The position numbers and the translations under genes were made by a program. Of a stretch of DNA of 64,000 bases, positions 60,247 to 64,000 are shown one piece after another. The stretch is from Tessaracoccus bendigoensis DSM 12906. Its GTDB lineage: Bacteria; Actinomycetota; Actinomycetes; Propionibacteriales; Propionibacteriaceae. The notes beneath the pieces are model-generated. The model had not been told where the DNA came from and searched no databases. It was given only the letters and a program-made list of their open reading frames with translations. The stretch covers positions 17,856-81,855 of the forward strand of contig NZ_FQZG01000012.1 of NCBI RefSeq assembly GCF_900141915.1, read 5' to 3'. The stretch's first letter is position 1; every line of letters begins with the position of its first letter.

Positions 60247-60409
60247 CTTCTCTCCCATCATCGATTCTCGATGCGAGCCTACCTTCCGAGTGGGCGGCGC
60301 CTCGCCGGTTGCCCGAGACGCGGGCGGGCCCGAAACCGGCGGTTCAGCTGGCAACGATCACGGTTTGATTACGAAGTGATCATTTTGACCGCTCATTCTG
60401 GTGTGTTTA

Positions 60410-60427
60410 GTGAGCGTTTGCGCTCAC
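60410..60427. promoter_or_regulatory. Palindromic operator upstream of the sugar ABC operon
   Basis: GTGAGCG-TTTG-CGCTCAC: 7-bp arms around a 4-base spacer. The half-site GTGAGCG resembles LacI-family operators, though LacI sites usually lack the spacer. It lies in the divergent region between gnd and the substrate-binding gene and could affect both. Confidence 0.55.
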
Positions 60428-60504
60428 GCACGATCCCTTTCCGGTGTCCCGGGTGTAGCGTTTTTCGAAGTAGAGCTCCCGCTCAAAGTAGATCCGGAGG
60501 ATTA

Positions 60505-61848
60505 ATGTCAGTCTCGTTCAAGACTCCCCTCAAGGTGACGGCGCTGTTGTCCGTCGCCGCCCTCGGCCTGACGGCCTGTGGTGGCACCACGACCCCGTCG
60601 GCCACCGAGTCGGCCACCGCAGGTTCCACCGCGACCTCCGCCTCGGCTCCCGCCGAAAAGGTTGAGATCGCCTACATGCACCGTCTCCCCGACGGCGAAG
60701 GCATGACCAAGGTTGCCGACATCGTCGCCAAGTGGAACGCAGAGAACCCCAACATCCAGGTCACCGCCACCAAGTTCGATGGCAAGGCCCAGGAAATGAT
60801 CACGAAGCTCGAGACTGACGTCAAGGCGAACAACGCGCCCTGCCTCGCACAGCTCGGCTACGGTGAGGTCCCCGAGATGTTCGTCAAGGGCCTCGTCGAG
60901 GATGTCACCACCGAGGCTGACAAGTACAAGGACCAGTTCGGTGGCGCCTTCGGTCAGATGACCGTCGGCGGCACGACCGTCGGCCTGCCGCAGGACTCGG
61001 GGCCCCTCATCTACATGTACAACGAGGCCGAGTTCGAGAAGCTCGGACTTGAGGTCCCCACCACCGCCGAGGAGCTGGAGGCTGTCGCAGCCAAGGCCGC
61101 CGCCGGTGGCAAGTACGCCGCGGTGTTCACCCCTGACGAGGCCCAGAACTGGCTCGCCGGTCAGGCTGCAGGTGCAGGCGCTAACTGGTTCTCCTCCGAG
61201 AACGACCAGTGGAAGGTCGACACCACCGACGCCGGCACCACCGCCGTCGCCACCATGTGGCAGAACATGCTCGACGCCAAGTCCGCGCTCGTCGTGAACC
61301 GCTGGTCCGAGCAGTGGGACGCCGCCATCCTCGATGGCAGCATCATCGGCCACGTCGCCGCAGCCTGGGAGACCGGCTTTGCGCTCGACACCCTTGACGG
61401 CACCGCCTTCGAGGGCCAGTGGCGCGTGGCGCAGCTGCCTGCGATCAACGGCTCCGCAATGACCGGCCCCGACGGTGGCTCCGGTGTCGCCGTCATGAAG
61501 GGCTGCGAGCACCCGGCCGAAGCGATGGCGTTCAACGCCTGGTTCAACACGCAGGTCGACGACCTCGCCTCGCAGGGCCTCGTGCCGGCCGCCACGGCTG
61601 CCGCCACCACCCCCGAGAAGATGTCGCGCCAGTTCGGTGGCCAGGACGTCATGGCTGAGCTTGTCACCGCCAACGAGAACACCAACGCGGTCAACTACAT
61701 CCCCGGCTTCTCCGCCGTCGGCCCGAAGATGAACGAGGCTGCCGCCGCAGCCGGTAGCGGCACCGGAAAGGTCGCCGACGTCTTCACCGCAGCTCAGGAC
61801 GCCTCGATCGCCGCTCTGCAGGACGCGGGCCTCCCGGTCGCGAACTGA
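60505..61848 (+). CDS. Sugar ABC transporter substrate-binding lipoprotein
   Basis: Starts at ATG 60505 with GGAGG four bases upstream; 447 residues. A lipoprotein signal peptide ends in LTAC with the lipidated Cys25, followed by a Ser/Thr/Ala-rich linker. The rest is a type 1 (MalE-like) extracellular binding protein: VEIAYMHRLPDGEGMTKVADI, SGPLIYMYNEAEFEKLGLEVP and MGxx-like C-terminal regions. The sugar cannot be identified from sequence. It is followed by a hairpin and then two permease genes. No ATPase gene is present, so a shared MsiK-like ATPase elsewhere probably energises the importer. Confidence 0.92.
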   Translation: MSVSFKTPLKVTALLSVAALGLTACGGTTTPSATESATAGSTATSASAPAEKVEIAYMHRLPDGEGMTKVADIVAKWNAENPNIQVTATKFDGKAQEMITKLETDVKANNAPCLAQLGYGEVPEMFVKGLVEDVTTEADKYKDQFGGAFGQMTVGGTTVGLPQDSGPLIYMYNEAEFEKLGLEVPTTAEELEAVAAKAAAGGKYAAVFTPDEAQNWLAGQAAGAGANWFSSENDQWKVDTTDAGTTAVATMWQNMLDAKSALVVNRWSEQWDAAILDGSIIGHVAAAWETGFALDTLDGTAFEGQWRVAQLPAINGSAMTGPDGGSGVAVMKGCEHPAEAMAFNAWFNTQVDDLASQGLVPAATAAATTPEKMSRQFGGQDVMAELVTANENTNAVNYIPGFSAVGPKMNEAAAAAGSGTGKVADVFTAAQDASIAALQDAGLPVAN

Positions 61849-61856
61849 TCCAAGTG

Positions 61857-61893
61857 ACGCCGGGTCCAGATGTTCAGCATCTGGGCCCGGCGT
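61857..61893 (+). terminator. Hairpin between binding-protein and permease genes
   Basis: A 16-bp stem (ACGCCGGGTCCAGATG / CATCTGGGCCCGGCGT, one G-U pair) with a TTCAG loop, followed by TTT. It is probably a partial terminator or an mRNA stabiliser that keeps binding protein more abundant than the permeases. Confidence 0.75.
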
Positions 61894-61940
61894 TTCCACC
61901 CTCAAAGCACACAACCATCGACCAGAGCAAGGAATAGCAC

Positions 61941-62894
61941 ATGAGTGCTGCAACTGTTTCGAGCGCGCCGAAGGCCCGCGGGAGGTGGAGCAGGCAGGCC
62001 AAGCACGAGGCTCTCAGCGGATGGGCGTTCTCGTTGCCGTTCTTCATCTGCTTCTGCCTGGTCTTCGCGGCTCCCATCATCTCGGCCATCTACTCCAGCT
62101 TCTTCCAGGAGAAGGCAGCGGGTGGTGGCCTCTTCGGAGGGGGCGAGAAGACGTCGGTCTTCGTCGGCCTCGAGAACTACATCGTCGCGGGCACCGACCC
62201 CGCATTCTGGGCGGGTGTCGGCCGCGTGATGCTGTTCGGCATCGTGCAGATCCCCGTGATGATCGTCATCGCGTTGGTCCTCGCACTGGTCCTCGACTCC
62301 TTCCTGGTGCGCCGTCGCGCAGGATGGCGTCTCAGCTTCTTCCTGCCGTACGCGATCCCCGGGCTCATCGCCGCGATCATCTGGGGCTACCTGTACGTGC
62401 CGGAGGTCTCGCCCATCGCGGCGAACCTTCCGGAACTGGGCGGGAACCCGTTCTTCATGGCCCCTCAGGTCGTGCTCTGGTCCATGGCCAACATGACCAC
62501 CTGGACCTACACCGGTTACAACATGCTCATCTTCCTGGCCGCGCTCCAGGCTATCCCGAGCGACCTGTACGAGGCCGCCCGGATCGACGGCGCGTCCGGT
62601 TGGAAGATCACGACCCGGATCAAGATCCCGCTGGTCTCCTCCGCGGCCCTGCTCGCGGTGCTGCTTTCGATCGTCGGCACGATCCAGCTGTTCAACGAGC
62701 CGACCGTCATGCAGAAGTTGACCGGATGGATGCCGAACACCTACACCCCCATGATGATGTCGTACAACACGATGATGGGTCAGCTGACGCCGTCGGGCAC
62801 CGGCCCGGCGTCGGCGATCTCGGTCCTCATGGCGCTGATCGCGGGCGTCCTCGCGGTGCTGTATTTCGTTGCACAGCGGAAGGTCAATAAGTGA
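61941..62894 (+). CDS. Sugar ABC transporter permease (MalF type)
   Basis: A 317-residue inner-membrane permease with six hydrophobic segments (first about residues 32-54). The EAA loop that contacts the ATPase is EAARIDGASGWKITTRIKIP, near residue 212. A short charged N-terminus precedes the first helix. Its stop overlaps the next permease start. It forms the membrane channel with the second permease for the sugar delivered by the upstream lipoprotein. Confidence 0.92.
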   Translation: MSAATVSSAPKARGRWSRQAKHEALSGWAFSLPFFICFCLVFAAPIISAIYSSFFQEKAAGGGLFGGGEKTSVFVGLENYIVAGTDPAFWAGVGRVMLFGIVQIPVMIVIALVLALVLDSFLVRRRAGWRLSFFLPYAIPGLIAAIIWGYLYVPEVSPIAANLPELGGNPFFMAPQVVLWSMANMTTWTYTGYNMLIFLAALQAIPSDLYEAARIDGASGWKITTRIKIPLVSSAALLAVLLSIVGTIQLFNEPTVMQKLTGWMPNTYTPMMMSYNTMMGQLTPSGTGPASAISVLMALIAGVLAVLYFVAQRKVNK

Positions 62895-63808
62895 TGTCAA
62901 CGCAGATGAAGACCACTGCGGACGGTCAGCTGCAGTACCGCCCATCCATCGAAGGCCAGCCACCGCGCTCCATCGCGCCGCGCCGTCCTGCCCGCGTCAT
63001 CACCGTCGTGCTGCTCCTGGTCGCACTGATCTACTTCCTGTTCCCGGTGTACTGGGTGATCATCGCCTCGTCGAAGACGAACAGCGACCTGGTCTCGACC
63101 AACGGCTTCTGGTTCGCCAACGGCCTCAACTGGTCGGCCAACTGGGCGGCCCTCATCGAATGGACCCAGGGCCTGTTCCCGCGCTGGGTGCTGAACTCGA
63201 TCTTCTACTCGACGGCGTCCGCCGTCGTCGGGACGCTGTTGTCGGTGTCGGCAGGCTACGCGATGGCGAAGTTCAACTACCCCGGTCGCAACGCCATGCT
63301 GGGAACGATCATGGTCGGCCTGCTGATGCCGGTCGCCCTGCTCACCGTTCCCATGTACATGCTGTTTACCAACATGGGCCTGAACAACACGATCTGGTCG
63401 ATCCTGATCCCCTGCATGGTCTCCCCGTTCGGCGTGTTCCTCGGAAACGTGTACGCGACCACCTCCGTGCCCACGGAACTGCTCGAGGCCGCCCGGATCG
63501 ACGGTGCGGGTGAGGCCCGGATCTTCTTCACGATGGTGCTGCGCCTCCTGGCCCCCGCCATGGTGACGATCTTCCTGTTCATCTTCGTCGCGACGTGGAA
63601 CAACTTCATGCTCCCGTTGATGATGATCAGCTCGCCGGAACTCAAGCCGGTGACGTTGGGCCTGTACGGCATGATGAGCTACTTCTCGCCTGACCGGGGG
63701 GCCGTGCTGCTCGGTTCGCTGGTGGGTGTGCTGCCGCTGGTGGTGCTGTTCATCTTCCTGCAGCGCTACTGGCAGTCGGGCCTGGCCGCTGGAGCGGTCA
63801 AGGGCTGA
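62894..63808 (+). CDS. Sugar ABC transporter permease (MalG type)
   Basis: A 304-residue permease starting at ATG 62894 (an in-frame GTG at 62891 is the alternative). It has six hydrophobic segments. The first is VITVVLLLVALIYFLFPVYW, and the motif ASSKTNSDL after it is typical of MalG-like permeases. The EAA loop is EAARIDGAGEARIFFTMVLR. It overlaps the stop of the first permease and is followed by a strong terminator, so it closes the operon. Confidence 0.92.
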   Translation: MSTQMKTTADGQLQYRPSIEGQPPRSIAPRRPARVITVVLLLVALIYFLFPVYWVIIASSKTNSDLVSTNGFWFANGLNWSANWAALIEWTQGLFPRWVLNSIFYSTASAVVGTLLSVSAGYAMAKFNYPGRNAMLGTIMVGLLMPVALLTVPMYMLFTNMGLNNTIWSILIPCMVSPFGVFLGNVYATTSVPTELLEAARIDGAGEARIFFTMVLRLLAPAMVTIFLFIFVATWNNFMLPLMMISSPELKPVTLGLYGMMSYFSPDRGAVLLGSLVGVLPLVVLFIFLQRYWQSGLAAGAVKG

Positions 63809-63827
63809 CGTGCCCACTGTGGCTGAT

Positions 63828-63863
63828 GGCCGCCGTCGAGGGAAACCTCGGCGGCGGCCTTTT
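63828..63863 (+). terminator. Rho-independent terminator of the sugar ABC operon
   Basis: A 14-bp stem GGCCGCCGTCGAGG / CCTCGGCGGCGGCC (one G-U pair) with a GAAA tetraloop, followed by TTTT. It lies 20 bases after the permease stop. The remaining sequence to 64000 shows no gene. Confidence 0.92.
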
Positions 63864-64000
63864 GCTGTGTCGCCGTCCGAACGGGGTCGCGTCGGATCGC
63901 TGGTCACGGGGGTGGGCGGTGGCTGGTCGTGCCGCGTTACCAGCGTTATGTCGGGTTACCTGCTGTGTTTCGCTGGTGTCGAGCGTTTTGGTTGGTGTCG

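Noticed and set aside
60508..61953. 481-codon minus-strand frame opposite the sugar-binding protein
   Set aside because: Gly/Val/Arg-rich shadow. The plus strand has a lipobox and a binding-protein fold signature.

Overview
The window is high-G+C DNA from an actinobacterium. Gene content (Lhr-type helicase with a Nei partner, PrsW, EttA, a SigE-family sigma factor, a lipoprotein-dependent sugar ABC importer without its own ATPase, and a GH3 enzyme with a C-terminal WxTEC repeat domain) fits a member of the Propionibacteriaceae (Tessaracoccus/Arachnia-like). The genus is an inference.

Positions 1 to about 32 kb are most of an integrative conjugative element or chromosome-integrated plasmid. 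A long, tightly packed leftward gene block encodes, in transcription order from about 19.9 kb down to 1: a prim-pol type replication primase, a DUF2637/Spd-like membrane protein, two unknown proteins, a ParB-like protein, a membrane-anchored VirB8/TcpC-like protein, an M23 cell-wall hydrolase, two paralogous DUF6112 pilin-like peptides, a VirB6/TrbL-like channel protein, an SCO6880-family protein, an unknown protein, a VirB4-type ATPase, two related small proteins, a VirD4/TraG coupling ATPase, an unknown 182-residue protein and a very large DNA methyltransferase-helicase fusion that runs off the left edge. Many neighbours overlap by 1-4 bases, which indicates translational coupling. Cargo follows: an AraC-type regulator, then an MFS exporter and an antibiotic-resistance-type ABC-F protein arranged like the mef/msr pair. 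That operon is preceded by a near-leaderless six-codon ORF (MHLYFL) and an attenuator-like structure. A MobF relaxase-helicase is transcribed rightward from a region with three stacked inverted repeats (candidate oriT). Next comes a lower-G+C Hachiman anti-phage pair (hamA-hamB). No integrase or att repeat is visible, so the left end is outside the window. The right boundary is probably between 31.6 and 32.3 kb.

From about 32.3 kb the sequence looks like ordinary chromosome. It holds a degenerate M48-like membrane protein, a 2H phosphoesterase, a coupled cluster of PrsW and two dynamin-like GTPases, ettA, a SigE-family sigma factor with a membrane partner, a secreted GH3 glycosidase with reversed domain order, a D-lactate/glycolate-type FAD/Fe-S oxidoreductase, a MarR regulator with a palindromic operator next to an acyl-CoA synthetase and a duplicated hot-dog thioesterase, a tandem palindromic repeat at 53.0-53.3 kb, nei-lhr, 6-phosphogluconate dehydrogenase and a sugar ABC import operon ending in a strong terminator.

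The most interesting signals are the MHLYFL leader/attenuator upstream of the resistance operon, the 33-bp perfect palindrome inside the ParB gene, the stacked inverted repeats upstream of the relaxase, Hachiman carried as conjugative-element cargo, the 730-bp region open in two frames at the start of the methyltransferase-helicase gene, and the 78-bp palindromic repeats.
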